Counted from the first letter of the stretch, positions 1 through 7,231 are shown. The stretch: 11,284 nucleotides of DNA from Bacteroidota bacterium (GCA_021796055.1 JAJYOS010000118.1:1-11284); one strand, 5' to 3'. The notes: generated by a model not told the origin, from the sequence alone. Made by a program: numbers and translations.

Positions 1-372
1 CCTGCCTTTCATAACCACATCCGCTAAGAACTCGCCCGCCGGTCGCCATAGCCGCAAAGGCCACCAGGTTACTTCAACAAAACGTGACGGCCATTCTCAA
101 AAGCCCATTGAAACTTCTACCATACCCCTTTGCCGCGACGTGACGGCATGAGAAACCATGGAGACAAAGCCACGGATTCAATGTCCAGTTGCAATTGACA
201 CTGTGGTTGTTTAACCTTTTGAAAATACTGAGGAGGAGCGCACGAAGCCTCACTCAAATGAATAGACAATCATGGCACACAGTACCTGTCATCTACAACA
301 TGGCTGACCGACCTTATCCACATCGCATGAGCGCAGTTTTGACATCAAAGCAGAACAATTTCCGGAGGACAT
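1..372. other. non-coding stretch upstream of glgC
   Basis: No convincing gene is visible here on either strand. A short + strand frame open from base 2 to about 151 and a short - strand frame running off the left edge both encode low-complexity, unrecognisable peptides. A frame starting at 189 runs into glgC in another phase and has no ribosome binding site. The stretch contains the 10-base direct repeat ACGTGACGGC at 82-91 and 138-147, the second copy inside a small TGCCG/CGGCA hairpin (131-148). A TTGACA lies at 195-200 but no good -10 box follows at the right distance, so I could not place the glgC promoter. Confidence 0.6.
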
Positions 373-1614
373 ATGACTTTTCCAGGTTCATCAATTTTGA
401 GACAGACCATCACGATGTTACTCGCCGGCGGACAGGGAGAACGGCTCTATCCTCTTACCGCTTTTAGAAGCAAACCCGCGGTGCCGTTCGGCGGCAAATA
501 TCGAATTATAGATTTTGCTCTTTCCAATTGTCTTAATTCGGGACTCAGGAAGATTTACGTCCTTACTCAGTACAAATCAGACTCACTCAACCAACACCTC
601 CTCGAGGCATGGAGCATATTCAATCCGCAGCTGGGAGAGTTCATTTTTTCAATTCCCCCTCAGAGAAAGATCAACAATGATTGGTATCTAGGCACCGCCA
701 ACGCTCTTTACCAAAATCAGAATCTGTTTTCACCGGCAAAAGACGTCAACTGGGTCCTGGTTCTGAGCGGAGACCATATCTACAAGATGGATTATCTGAA
801 GATGTTACAGTATCACATAGAAAACGACGCTGATATGTCGATGGCATGCATCGAGGTCCCAAAGGATGAAGCGAGCAGGTTCGGCATCGTACATGTCGAC
901 GACAACTACAGGATCACCTCCTTTCTTGAGAAACCCGCCGACCCGCCCGAGATACCTGGGAGACCGGGCCGCTGTTTCGTGAACATGGGGATCTACGTCT
1001 TCAACGCGAAGCGCCTCGTTGAGATTTTCGCCGAAATGGAAGGCAAGAAGATAAGAAGCGATGATTTCGGAAAGAATATCCTTCCGTACATGGTTGAGTC
1101 GAAGATGAACGCGCGGGCTTATTCGTTCCAGGATGAAAACAGGAAGGCCGAACCGTACTGGAAGGATATCGGGACTATCGACAGCTATTACGAGGCGAGC
1201 ATGAATCTCATCTCAGTCACACCCGATTTCAATTTCTACGATAAATCATGGCCGATGCGCGCCTACCAGTATCAAGCGCCTCCGGCAAAGACTGTCTCGC
1301 ACGAAGGGGAAAGAGTAGGCCGCACACTCAACTCATTGATCTGCGACGGGACCGTCGTCTCCGGCGGCCTCGTTGAGCGCTCGTTACTTGGACCCAATGT
1401 CCGGGTGAACAGCTTTTCTTACGTGACCGATTCAATCATCATGGACAACTGCAACATTGGAAGACACGCCAAGATACGCAGGGCCATCATTGACAAGAAC
1501 GTCATCGTACCGGAAGGGTACGAAATCGGCTTTGACCTGGTAAATGACGCCAAGAAATTCACGGTCACGGAAAGCGGGATAGTTGTGATCAAGAAGAACG
1601 AGATACTGACCTAA
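373..1614 (+). CDS. glgC: Glucose-1-phosphate adenylyltransferase (ADP-glucose pyrophosphorylase)
   Basis: This enzyme makes ADP-glucose and pyrophosphate from glucose-1-phosphate and ATP, the committed step of bacterial glycogen synthesis, in the cytoplasm. The 413-residue product has the normal length for bacterial GlgC (about 400-430). Visible signatures are the nucleotide-binding start LLAGGQGERLYPLT (16-29) followed by KPAVPFGGKYRIIDF (34-48), the catalytic-region SGDHIYKMDY (132-141), the sugar-phosphate-site FLEKP (184-188), and YWKDIGT (262-268). The C-terminal third (about 315-400) has the left-handed beta-helix look of the family, with hexapeptide-like turns. The ATG at 373 is supported by GGAGG at 364-368, four bases upstream, and leaves a normal N-terminus before the GG motif; an internal ATG at 415 would start inside the first beta strand. 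No other glg gene is in the window, so it appears to be transcribed alone. Identification is firm; allosteric effector preference cannot be read from the sequence. Confidence 0.96.
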   Translation: MTFPGSSILRQTITMLLAGGQGERLYPLTAFRSKPAVPFGGKYRIIDFALSNCLNSGLRKIYVLTQYKSDSLNQHLLEAWSIFNPQLGEFIFSIPPQRKINNDWYLGTANALYQNQNLFSPAKDVNWVLVLSGDHIYKMDYLKMLQYHIENDADMSMACIEVPKDEASRFGIVHVDDNYRITSFLEKPADPPEIPGRPGRCFVNMGIYVFNAKRLVEIFAEMEGKKIRSDDFGKNILPYMVESKMNARAYSFQDENRKAEPYWKDIGTIDSYYEASMNLISVTPDFNFYDKSWPMRAYQYQAPPAKTVSHEGERVGRTLNSLICDGTVVSGGLVERSLLGPNVRVNSFSYVTDSIIMDNCNIGRHAKIRRAIIDKNVIVPEGYEIGFDLVNDAKKFTVTESGIVVIKKNEILT

Positions 1615-1758
1615 GTTTGATGCATTTCTCGCGCACTGCATTTCAAGTCGAAATATTTGAGATCTGGAATAGTCCATCGTTAGTTCCGCGACAGATTGCC
1701 AAATAGTTAACTTTGCTGAAATCCACTCGTCCTTTCAAATTGAGGTTTGGGCGCTTTG

Positions 1759-1787
1759 TTGACTCACTGATCTCGTGCCCCTAAATT
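1759..1787 (+). promoter_or_regulatory. putative promoter for the hydrolase/ligase pair
   Basis: TTGACT (1759-1764) and TAAATT (1782-1787) are separated by exactly 17 bases, matching 5/6 and 4/6 of the sigma-70 consensus. Transcription would start near 1794, about 55 bases before the hydrolase. The rest of the 1615-1847 gap shows no gene and no clear glgC terminator; an 8-base direct repeat TGCATTTC (1621-1628, 1637-1644) lies just after the glgC stop. Confidence 0.35.
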
Positions 1788-1847
1788 CGATTCGCCTAAA
1801 ATCTTCGATCAACAGAACGGGCGCAGGGCTCTGAACCAAAAGCTGGG

Positions 1848-2744
1848 ATGCATATGAATATTCACACGATCGACCTTAAGTTTTTCACTCCGCAAACGAT
1901 AGCCGCTTATCTGGTAGAAAGCGACTCCGAGTTAGCGCTCATAGAGAGCGGTCCTGATTCCGTATTCAACAATCTGCTCTCAGGAATACACGATCTGGGC
2001 TTTGACCCTCGAAATATACGAAAGGTGCTCGTTACTCACGTGCACCTCGATCATGCGGGGGCCGCGTGGCATTTTGGGGAAATGGGCGCGACTGTATTCG
2101 TTCATCAAAATGGCGCCCGTCATCTGGCGGATCCCGCAAAGCTTCTCGCGTCCGCCGGAAAGATTTACATGAATCGGATGGATGAATTATGGGGAACCAT
2201 GAAGGCAATACCGGAAGCCCGACTGCACCCGACTCAGGACGGGGAGGAGATTGAAGTTGGCAACACAAAGATAAGGGTACTCGATACTCAGGGACATGCT
2301 TCGCACCACAATTCCTACTTAATCGAAGGAAGCATATTCACAGGCGATGTCGGGGGTGTCCGAATAAAAGGAGGTCCGGTGCTGCCTCCGACGCCAGCAC
2401 CCGATATCAATGTCGAAGTCTGGCTCGAATCGATCGAGAAGATTAGGAAGGCGCGACCGGCCGCGATTTATCCGACCCACTTTGGGAGATCGACCGATGT
2501 TGAAAGATATCTGGGAGAGCTGCAAGATAGGCTCCTCAGGTGGACGGATTGGATAGGGGAAAAGCTCCGCGAAAATAAGGGCGATTCGGCAATATCCTCA
2601 GAGTTCGAATCGTATATATTAGCCGACCTGAAGCAGTCCGGAACAAATCCGGACTTGATAGAAGAATACAAGAACGCCGATCCCTTCTGGATGAACGCGC
2701 CGGGATTGATTCGGTACTGGAACAAATACAGGCTACAGCAATAA
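1848..2744 (+). CDS. MBL-fold metallo-hydrolase
   Basis: A 298-residue hydrolase of the metallo-beta-lactamase fold, probably cytoplasmic since no signal peptide is visible. The full dinuclear metal site can be read: HVHLDH (H64, H66, D68, H69), H150 in TQGH, D167 in FTGDVGG and H211 in YPTHFG. This set is typical of glyoxalase II-like and related thioesterase/esterase branches and all ligands are intact, so activity is expected. The segment GGVRIKGGPVLPPTPAPDI (169-187) and a helical C-terminal part (about 215-298) resemble a common uncharacterised MBL subfamily; the substrate is not evident. Two starts are possible, ATG 1848 and ATG 1854; neither has a strong ribosome binding site, and GGGA at 1845-1848 would suit 1854 better. 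The acyl-CoA synthetase follows after 63 bases, suggesting an operon and hence perhaps a CoA-thioester or related ester substrate (inference). Confidence 0.88.
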   Translation: MHMNIHTIDLKFFTPQTIAAYLVESDSELALIESGPDSVFNNLLSGIHDLGFDPRNIRKVLVTHVHLDHAGAAWHFGEMGATVFVHQNGARHLADPAKLLASAGKIYMNRMDELWGTMKAIPEARLHPTQDGEEIEVGNTKIRVLDTQGHASHHNSYLIEGSIFTGDVGGVRIKGGPVLPPTPAPDINVEVWLESIEKIRKARPAAIYPTHFGRSTDVERYLGELQDRLLRWTDWIGEKLRENKGDSAISSEFESYILADLKQSGTNPDLIEEYKNADPFWMNAPGLIRYWNKYRLQQ

Positions 2745-2807
2745 AACTAATCTCTTCCACGAAGAAGAGTGGTTTATGGAGATAAATAAAACCAAGGAGA
2801 TACCCTA

Positions 2808-4484
2808 ATGAAGGCTGAGCTTGAAAAGTTCTTGAAGGCGCGCGATTTCCTCCTGAGCAGGCGGGAAGATTACGAATCCGCGTATTATGGTTTCAAATGG
2901 CCTGACATCGAAGATTTCAATTGGGCGACCGACTACTTCGATACTTATTCTGAAGAGAATCACAGAACCGCGCTTTGGATAGTGGACGAAAAAGGAGTCG
3001 AATGGAAATACTCGTTCGCGGAACTCTCCGAAAGGTCGAGCAGGGTGGCTAATTATCTAAAACGACAGGGGATTACCCGCGGTAGCAGAATTTTGCTTAT
3101 GCTCGATAACCAGCCTGAGCTCTGGGAGGTTATGCTCGCCGCGATTAAGATCGGCGCGGTGCTGATACCTTCGTCACTGCTTCTCACGAAGAAAGATGTC
3201 GAGGACCGAATAAGAAGAGGGAAGGTAAAGCTTCTAATCACGGTCCCCGAAGTCGCTGACAAATTCGACGGAGTCGAGGGGGATTTCGTAAAAGTTCTCG
3301 TGGGAGGGATAAAGACAGGCTGGTTCTCTTACGAAGAAGCGTACAGCTCGCTTGCCGCCTTCAGGCCGGACGTTCACACCAAGGTGACCGATTCGCTATT
3401 CCTGTATTTCACCTCCGGGACGACTGCACAGCCAAAGATGGTTTTGCACACAAACGGATCCTATCCGATCGGACATTTATCAACCATGTATTGGATTGGT
3501 TTGCGAGAAGGCGATTTGCATCTGAACATTAGTTCTCCAGGATGGGCGAAGCACGCGTGGAGTTCCTTCTTCGCGCCGTGGAACGCGGGCGCGGGAATAT
3601 TCGTGTACAGGTACTCCCGATTCGTGCCTGGGGCGCTTCTGGATATATTGAAAAAGTACGAAGTAAACACGCTCTGCGCTCCCCCGACGGTTTGGAGAAT
3701 GCTCATCCTTCATGACATTAAGCCGAAACCAGCGGCGATACGTGAGCTTGTAAGCGCAGGTGAACCGCTGAATCCGGAAGTGATCTCGAAGGTGCGCTCC
3801 GATTGGGGAATCACGATCAGGGACGGCTACGGCCAATCCGAAACCACACTCCAGGTAGGTAACATGCCAGGGTCTATCGTTAAACTTGGCTCGATGGGGA
3901 AACCTGCGCCGGGGTATCGCATCGAGCTTATCGACGGTGATGGGACTGAGTCTGACGAAGGCGAGGTTGCGATAAAGCTTGATCCGCGCCCAATGGGATT
4001 GATGATAAACTACGCCGACGATGTTGCGCGCACCAGGACTGTGATGTCTGGCGGCTACTACAGGACGGGCGACGTCGCCACGCGCGATTCCGAAGGATAC
4101 TTCTGGTTTGTGGGAAGGGCAGACGACGTCTTCAAAAGTTCTGACTACCGCATAAGCCCTTTCGAAATAGAGAGCGTACTCATAGAATCGCCTGAAGTTG
4201 CCGAAGCCGCGGTCATTCCATCTCCGGATCCCATTCGCGGATTCGTCGCAAAAGCTTACATTACTCTGGCTCCAGGATTTAAGCCTTCCAAGGAAACGGC
4301 GAAGAGTATTTTCAATTTTGTGAAGGAGAAGGTCGCCCCATTCAAGCGCGTTCGCAAAATCGAGTTCGTACAGGATCTTCCAAAGACTATATCAGGAAAG
4401 ATCAGACGTGTACAGCTTCGGGCACAGGAGGTGAATAAGGAGATTAAGAGCGACTCGGAGTTCTTTGAAGATGAGCTAAAGTAG
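2808..4484 (+). CDS. AMP-forming acyl-CoA synthetase (ACSM-like / acetyl-CoA synthetase-like)
   Basis: A member of the ANL adenylating superfamily that activates a carboxylic acid with ATP to an acyl-adenylate and then to acyl-CoA. The 558-residue protein shows the family motifs in order: P-loop YFTSGTTAQPK (200-210), the SSPGWAKHAW element (242-251) seen in medium-chain-type synthetases, GYGQSET (340-346), YRTGD (418-422), the hinge GRADD (436-440), and PKTISGKIRR (525-534) with the catalytic lysine at 531. The N-terminal domain covers about 1-430 and the mobile C-terminal lid about 440-558. One feature to note: the A8 loop reads KSSDYRISPFE, with Asp446 where many relatives have Gly. AAGGAGA at 2794-2800 supports the ATG at 2808 with seven bases between. 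It probably shares a transcript with the upstream MBL hydrolase; the 63-base gap holds only a weak CTCTTC/GAAGAG hairpin (2752-2769) without a T tract. The acid substrate is unknown; medium-chain, branched or aromatic acids are all possible. Confidence 0.92.
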   Translation: MKAELEKFLKARDFLLSRREDYESAYYGFKWPDIEDFNWATDYFDTYSEENHRTALWIVDEKGVEWKYSFAELSERSSRVANYLKRQGITRGSRILLMLDNQPELWEVMLAAIKIGAVLIPSSLLLTKKDVEDRIRRGKVKLLITVPEVADKFDGVEGDFVKVLVGGIKTGWFSYEEAYSSLAAFRPDVHTKVTDSLFLYFTSGTTAQPKMVLHTNGSYPIGHLSTMYWIGLREGDLHLNISSPGWAKHAWSSFFAPWNAGAGIFVYRYSRFVPGALLDILKKYEVNTLCAPPTVWRMLILHDIKPKPAAIRELVSAGEPLNPEVISKVRSDWGITIRDGYGQSETTLQVGNMPGSIVKLGSMGKPAPGYRIELIDGDGTESDEGEVAIKLDPRPMGLMINYADDVARTRTVMSGGYYRTGDVATRDSEGYFWFVGRADDVFKSSDYRISPFEIESVLIESPEVAEAAVIPSPDPIRGFVAKAYITLAPGFKPSKETAKSIFNFVKEKVAPFKRVRKIEFVQDLPKTISGKIRRVQLRAQEVNKEIKSDSEFFEDELK

Positions 4485-4609
4485 TCTCTAGAACCAAAGT
4501 CCTGGGGCTTCTTCCGGCACCTTCCGCCGCCCGCGAATTTCCGTTTTCATCAGACGGTGAATTTTTGATGATGTGAAGCAAAGCCAGAAGACGATTCAAT
4601 GTGGCGTAC

Positions 4610-4638
4610 TTGACATTTTATTCAAGTGGTATTAAAAT
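4610..4638 (+). promoter_or_regulatory. strong sigma-70-like promoter of the kinase gene
   Basis: A perfect TTGACA (4610-4615) is followed, after exactly 17 bases, by TAAAAT (4633-4638), which matches TATAAT at five of six positions. It is the best promoter match I found in the window. Transcription would begin near 4645, giving the kinase gene a leader of about 170 bases, far longer than needed for a ribosome binding site. Confidence 0.6.
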
Positions 4639-4653
4639 CAACCATCCTACCAA

Positions 4654-4664
4654 GCCCCGTGGGC
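4654..4664 (+). repeat. small GC hairpin near the predicted transcript start
   Basis: GCCC (4654-4657), a CGT loop and GGGC (4661-4664) form a perfect 4-bp GC stem about ten bases after the predicted transcription start. CCCG (4656-4659) could pair instead with CGGG (4668-4671). Such 5'-end stems often stabilise mRNAs; function here is inference. Confidence 0.3.
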
Positions 4665-4711
4665 GAGCGGGATAAGCAAGCACCTGACTCGGATATTAAC
4701 CATGATGTTGA

Positions 4712-4756
4712 ATTCTGTTCAATAAATGCGACAGAATATCGTCCGCCGGATTCTGT
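4712..4756. repeat. alternating inverted-repeat array ATTCTGT / ACAGAAT / ATTCTGT
   Basis: The heptamer ATTCTGT occurs at 4712-4718, its exact reverse complement ACAGAAT at 4731-4737, and ATTCTGT again at 4750-4756. Both spacers are exactly 12 bases, so the copies start every 19 bases. In RNA the central copy can pair with the left or the right one but not both, giving two mutually exclusive 7-bp stems. A third possible stem overlaps the left copy: 4706-4712 with 4718-4724 around a 5-base loop (core TTGAA/TTCAA). As DNA, the copies could equally be regulator half-sites. The array sits between the predicted promoter and the kinase start. Confidence 0.6.
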
Positions 4757-4761
4757 ACAGA
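4752..4761. repeat. perfect 10-base palindrome TCTGTACAGA
   Basis: TCTGTACAGA is its own reverse complement and overlaps the third ATTCTGT copy, so it adds another ACAGA half-site (4757-4761). A perfect palindrome of this size is a typical footprint for a dimeric regulator, but no regulator gene is encoded nearby and I cannot name a family. Confidence 0.4.
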
Positions 4762-4786
4762 GTTTGTTGCCTGACGAGACGACAGC

Positions 4787-4805
4787 CCGGTTAATATTTT
4801 ATCGG
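4787..4805 (+). promoter_or_regulatory. possible hairpin covering the kinase ribosome binding site
   Basis: CCGGT (4787-4791) can pair with ATCGG (4801-4805), with one G-U pair and a 9-base AT-rich loop. The right arm includes the first two bases of the GGAGG ribosome binding site (4804-4808). The stem is short, so any effect on translation is tentative. Confidence 0.25.
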
Positions 4806-4808
4806 AGG
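4804..4808 (+). promoter_or_regulatory. ribosome binding site that fixes the kinase start
   Basis: GGAGG lies eight bases before the ATG at 4817. A GTG at 4808 in the same frame overlaps this site and so cannot use it, which makes ATG 4817 the better start. Confidence 0.75.
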
Positions 4809-4816
4809 TGTCCATC

Positions 4817-7231
4817 ATGATCGGTACGACCGTAAATCACTACAAAATCCTTGAGAAGCTCGGTGAAGGCGGCATGGGTGTCGTCTACAAGGCCGAGGAC
4901 ACGAGTCTCAAGCGGACAGTTGCCCTCAAATTCCTGGCATTCGAACTCACACGCGATCAGGAAGCAAAAGAGAGATTCGTTCACGAGGCCCAGGCTGCTT
5001 CCGCTCTTGAGCACAACAACATTTGCAGCGTTCATGAAATTGGCGAGACCGAAGATGGGCGTCTGTTCATTGCAATGTCATGCTACGATGGTGAGTTGCT
5101 TAAATCTCGAATGGAGAGCGGTCCACTTCCGGTTGATCTGGCAATCGACATTGCTCTACAGACGGCTCAGGGATTGGCGAAAGCGCACAGCACCGGGATT
5201 ATTCATAGGGACGTGAAGCCGGCGAATATCTTCATCACGAATGATGGAACGGTGAAGCTATTAGATTTCGGCCTTGCCAAGCTTTCCAGCCAGACTCGTC
5301 TTACGAAGACAGGCAAGACGGTTGGCACGGCAGCGTACATGTCGCCGGAGCAGACGCGTGGCGATGAAGTCGATCAGCGGACCGACATCTGGTCACTTGG
5401 GGTGGTTATTTATGAGATGCTCAGCGGCAAATTGCCATTCCCTGGCGATTACGAGCAGGCGATCATATACGGCATACTCAACGCGGAACCCGAGCCTCTC
5501 ACGGCACTCCAAGCCGGAATCCCGTTACAATTGCAGCGCATCGTAGAAAAAGCCACGGCAAAAAATCCGGATAAACGCTACCAGCGGGCTGAAGAGATAA
5601 TCGCGGATTTGCAGTCGCTGAAATCAGAAATCAAGTCAGAGACAGCGCGGCCACCATTGTTTGGATTCAGGCTCCCACGCAAGAAGCGCGCATATATGTA
5701 CGGAACGGTCGCCGTGATTCTGTCAGTGCTTGTTGCCATACAGCTGTTCCTTCCAGGCGGTACAGGAGAGAGGATTAATTCAATAGCGGTTCTTCCACTA
5801 GTGAACTTATCAGGCAACCCGGAGCAGGAATATTTCGCCGATGGAATGACAGACGAGCTGATCACAAACCTGGCTAAAGTCCGCGCCCTGAAAGTCATAT
5901 CCCGTACTTCCGTCATGCAATATAAAGACACGAAGAAGCCTCTACCGCAAATCGCCAGAGAGTTAAACGTGGACGCTGTGATAGAGGGATCCGTATTAAG
6001 AGAAGGAAATGAAGTACGGATAAGCGCTCAACTGATTCAGGCGTCAACAGACCAGCACATGTGGGCTGACAGCTATCAGCGGGACTTGCGCAACGTGCTT
6101 TCAATGCAAGAGGAGATTGCGAGTGCGATTACCGAAAGAGTTCGCGCCGCAGTCACAACCACGGAACGCGCCCGCCTTGCGAGCGCTCGTGCCGTCAACC
6201 CAAAATCATACGAGGCTTATCTTAAAGGCCAATTCTACATCAGTAAGATGACGGAAGATGGGTATGAGAAGGGTTTGGCATATCTTAATCAGGCGGTCGC
6301 TTTAGACTCTACTAATCCAAAAGCGTACGCTGCCCTCGCTCTCGCCTACAGCATCATCGGGCATGAAAGGCATCCAGACGCCTTCGACCAGGCCAGAGCC
6401 GCAACGCAAAAGGTGGAACAACTTGGCGGGGAACCGATGGCAGATATGTATTCAGCCTGGAGCATGAAGAAACTCTATTCCGATTGGGACTATTCAGGTG
6501 CGGAGATTGATTTGAAGCGAGCCATCGAGCTAAACCCGAGTTTCGGTGAAGCCCAAAGGGACTATTCATGGTACCTCTATTTGATTGGTAAACGCGATGA
6601 AGCTCTCGCGAGAATGAAAACTGCACAGGGGGTTGACCCACTCAACGCCCTCTTCTACGCGGATCGAGCCTGGCAGTACTGGTGGATGGGAAAACATGAC
6701 AAAGCTATAGAAGAAGCCCATAAGTCACTCGAACTGGATTCCAATTTCAATGAAGGACTCGCCGTCCTCGGATACGTTTATGCCGATAAAGGCATGTATG
6801 ACGAAGCCTTGGCGCTACATCGAAAGCTGGCCGTGATCGACCCTTATTGGAGATGGTGCTTAGTTACAACATTGATCAAGTCTGGAAACGAAGCTGAAGC
6901 ACGAAAGACGTTAGCGAAGTTCCTTGCGGAGAAACCTGAGCCGACAGGGGGGTGGGATGGTTGGTTTCTTACAGATATTTACGCCGCGTTGGGCGACAAG
7001 AACTCAGCCTTTCGCTGGCTTGAGTTGGCCTACAAAGGTCGAATGAGTTTTCTCCCGTGGATAAACGACAACGTCCTCTACAAGCCGCTCCACGGTGACC
7101 CGCGTTTTCAGGCCATGGTGCGACGCATGAATCTGCCGGACAGGCAAATGTCATCAGCGTCATCTATATTCACCCAGAGGTTCGCCAGCGGAAGGGTTTT
7201 TGCCGGTCCTTCGACAAGGGGGGCAAGGTGA
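4817..7231 (+). CDS. Membrane-spanning Ser/Thr protein kinase with TolB/FlgO-like and TPR domains
   Basis: An 804-residue PknB-type (Hanks-type) kinase. Numbering from ATG 4817, the kinase domain spans about 6-270: glycine loop GEGGMG (16-21), ATP-binding Lys38 in VALKF, HRDVKPAN with catalytic Asp132, DFG with Asp150, and SPE ending at Glu178 after a Thr-rich activation loop. All key residues are present, so it should be active. A basic RKKR (288-291) precedes one hydrophobic span (about 292-313), which places the kinase in the cytoplasm and the rest outside. Next comes a TolB/FlgO-like domain (about 320-424; IAVLPLVNLSGN, FADGMTDELI, VDAVIEGSV), then TPR-like helical repeats from about 462 to 750. 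This architecture is known from several environmental phyla; the ligand and substrates are generally unknown. The protein runs about 25 residues past the point (MNLPD) where I would expect such repeats to end. The upstream leader suggests regulated expression. No cognate phosphatase is in the window. Confidence 0.92.
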   Translation: MIGTTVNHYKILEKLGEGGMGVVYKAEDTSLKRTVALKFLAFELTRDQEAKERFVHEAQAASALEHNNICSVHEIGETEDGRLFIAMSCYDGELLKSRMESGPLPVDLAIDIALQTAQGLAKAHSTGIIHRDVKPANIFITNDGTVKLLDFGLAKLSSQTRLTKTGKTVGTAAYMSPEQTRGDEVDQRTDIWSLGVVIYEMLSGKLPFPGDYEQAIIYGILNAEPEPLTALQAGIPLQLQRIVEKATAKNPDKRYQRAEEIIADLQSLKSEIKSETARPPLFGFRLPRKKRAYMYGTVAVILSVLVAIQLFLPGGTGERINSIAVLPLVNLSGNPEQEYFADGMTDELITNLAKVRALKVISRTSVMQYKDTKKPLPQIARELNVDAVIEGSVLREGNEVRISAQLIQASTDQHMWADSYQRDLRNVLSMQEEIASAITERVRAAVTTTERARLASARAVNPKSYEAYLKGQFYISKMTEDGYEKGLAYLNQAVALDSTNPKAYAALALAYSIIGHERHPDAFDQARAATQKVEQLGGEPMADMYSAWSMKKLYSDWDYSGAEIDLKRAIELNPSFGEAQRDYSWYLYLIGKRDEALARMKTAQGVDPLNALFYADRAWQYWWMGKHDKAIEEAHKSLELDSNFNEGLAVLGYVYADKGMYDEALALHRKLAVIDPYWRWCLVTTLIKSGNEAEARKTLAKFLAEKPEPTGGWDGWFLTDIYAALGDKNSAFRWLELAYKGRMSFLPWINDNVLYKPLHGDPRFQAMVRRMNLPDRQMSSASSIFTQRFASGRVFAGPSTRGAR

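Larger units (their letters stand above)
4485..4816. other. non-coding regulatory stretch before the kinase gene
   Basis: No gene is supported here; a frame at 4626-4820 has no ribosome binding site and overlaps the kinase start. The first 125 bases show no convincing terminator for the synthetase; TCATCA/TGATGA (4547-4571) could form only a weak stem. The remainder holds a consensus-like promoter and a predicted leader of about 170 bases that contains several inverted repeats, listed separately. Confidence 0.6.

Noticed and set aside
1..49. - strand frame running off the left edge (MATGGRVLSGCGYERQ)
   Set aside because: Only 16 codons are visible, with no clear ribosome binding site; it cannot be told from chance.
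339..344. TTGACA as -35 box of glgC
   Set aside because: The -10 box would fall on the ribosome binding site, too close to the start codon.
189..467. 92-codon frame overlapping the glgC start
   Set aside because: No ribosome binding site at its start, it shares about 95 bases with glgC in another phase, and its product shows no recognisable features.
2752..2769. CTCTTC/GAAGAG hairpin as a terminator between hydrolase and ligase
   Set aside because: Weak stem with no T tract; it does not argue against an operon.
3480..3836. 118-codon - strand frame inside the acyl-CoA synthetase
   Set aside because: Lies wholly opposite a motif-rich gene; a coding shadow.
4808..4816. GTG start for the kinase at 4808
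   Set aside because: It overlaps the GGAGG site itself; ATG 4817 has the correct spacing.
4626..4820. 64-codon frame within the kinase leader
   Set aside because: Starts before the predicted transcript start, has no ribosome binding site, and the peptide is not protein-like; the DNA is better explained by the promoter and repeats.
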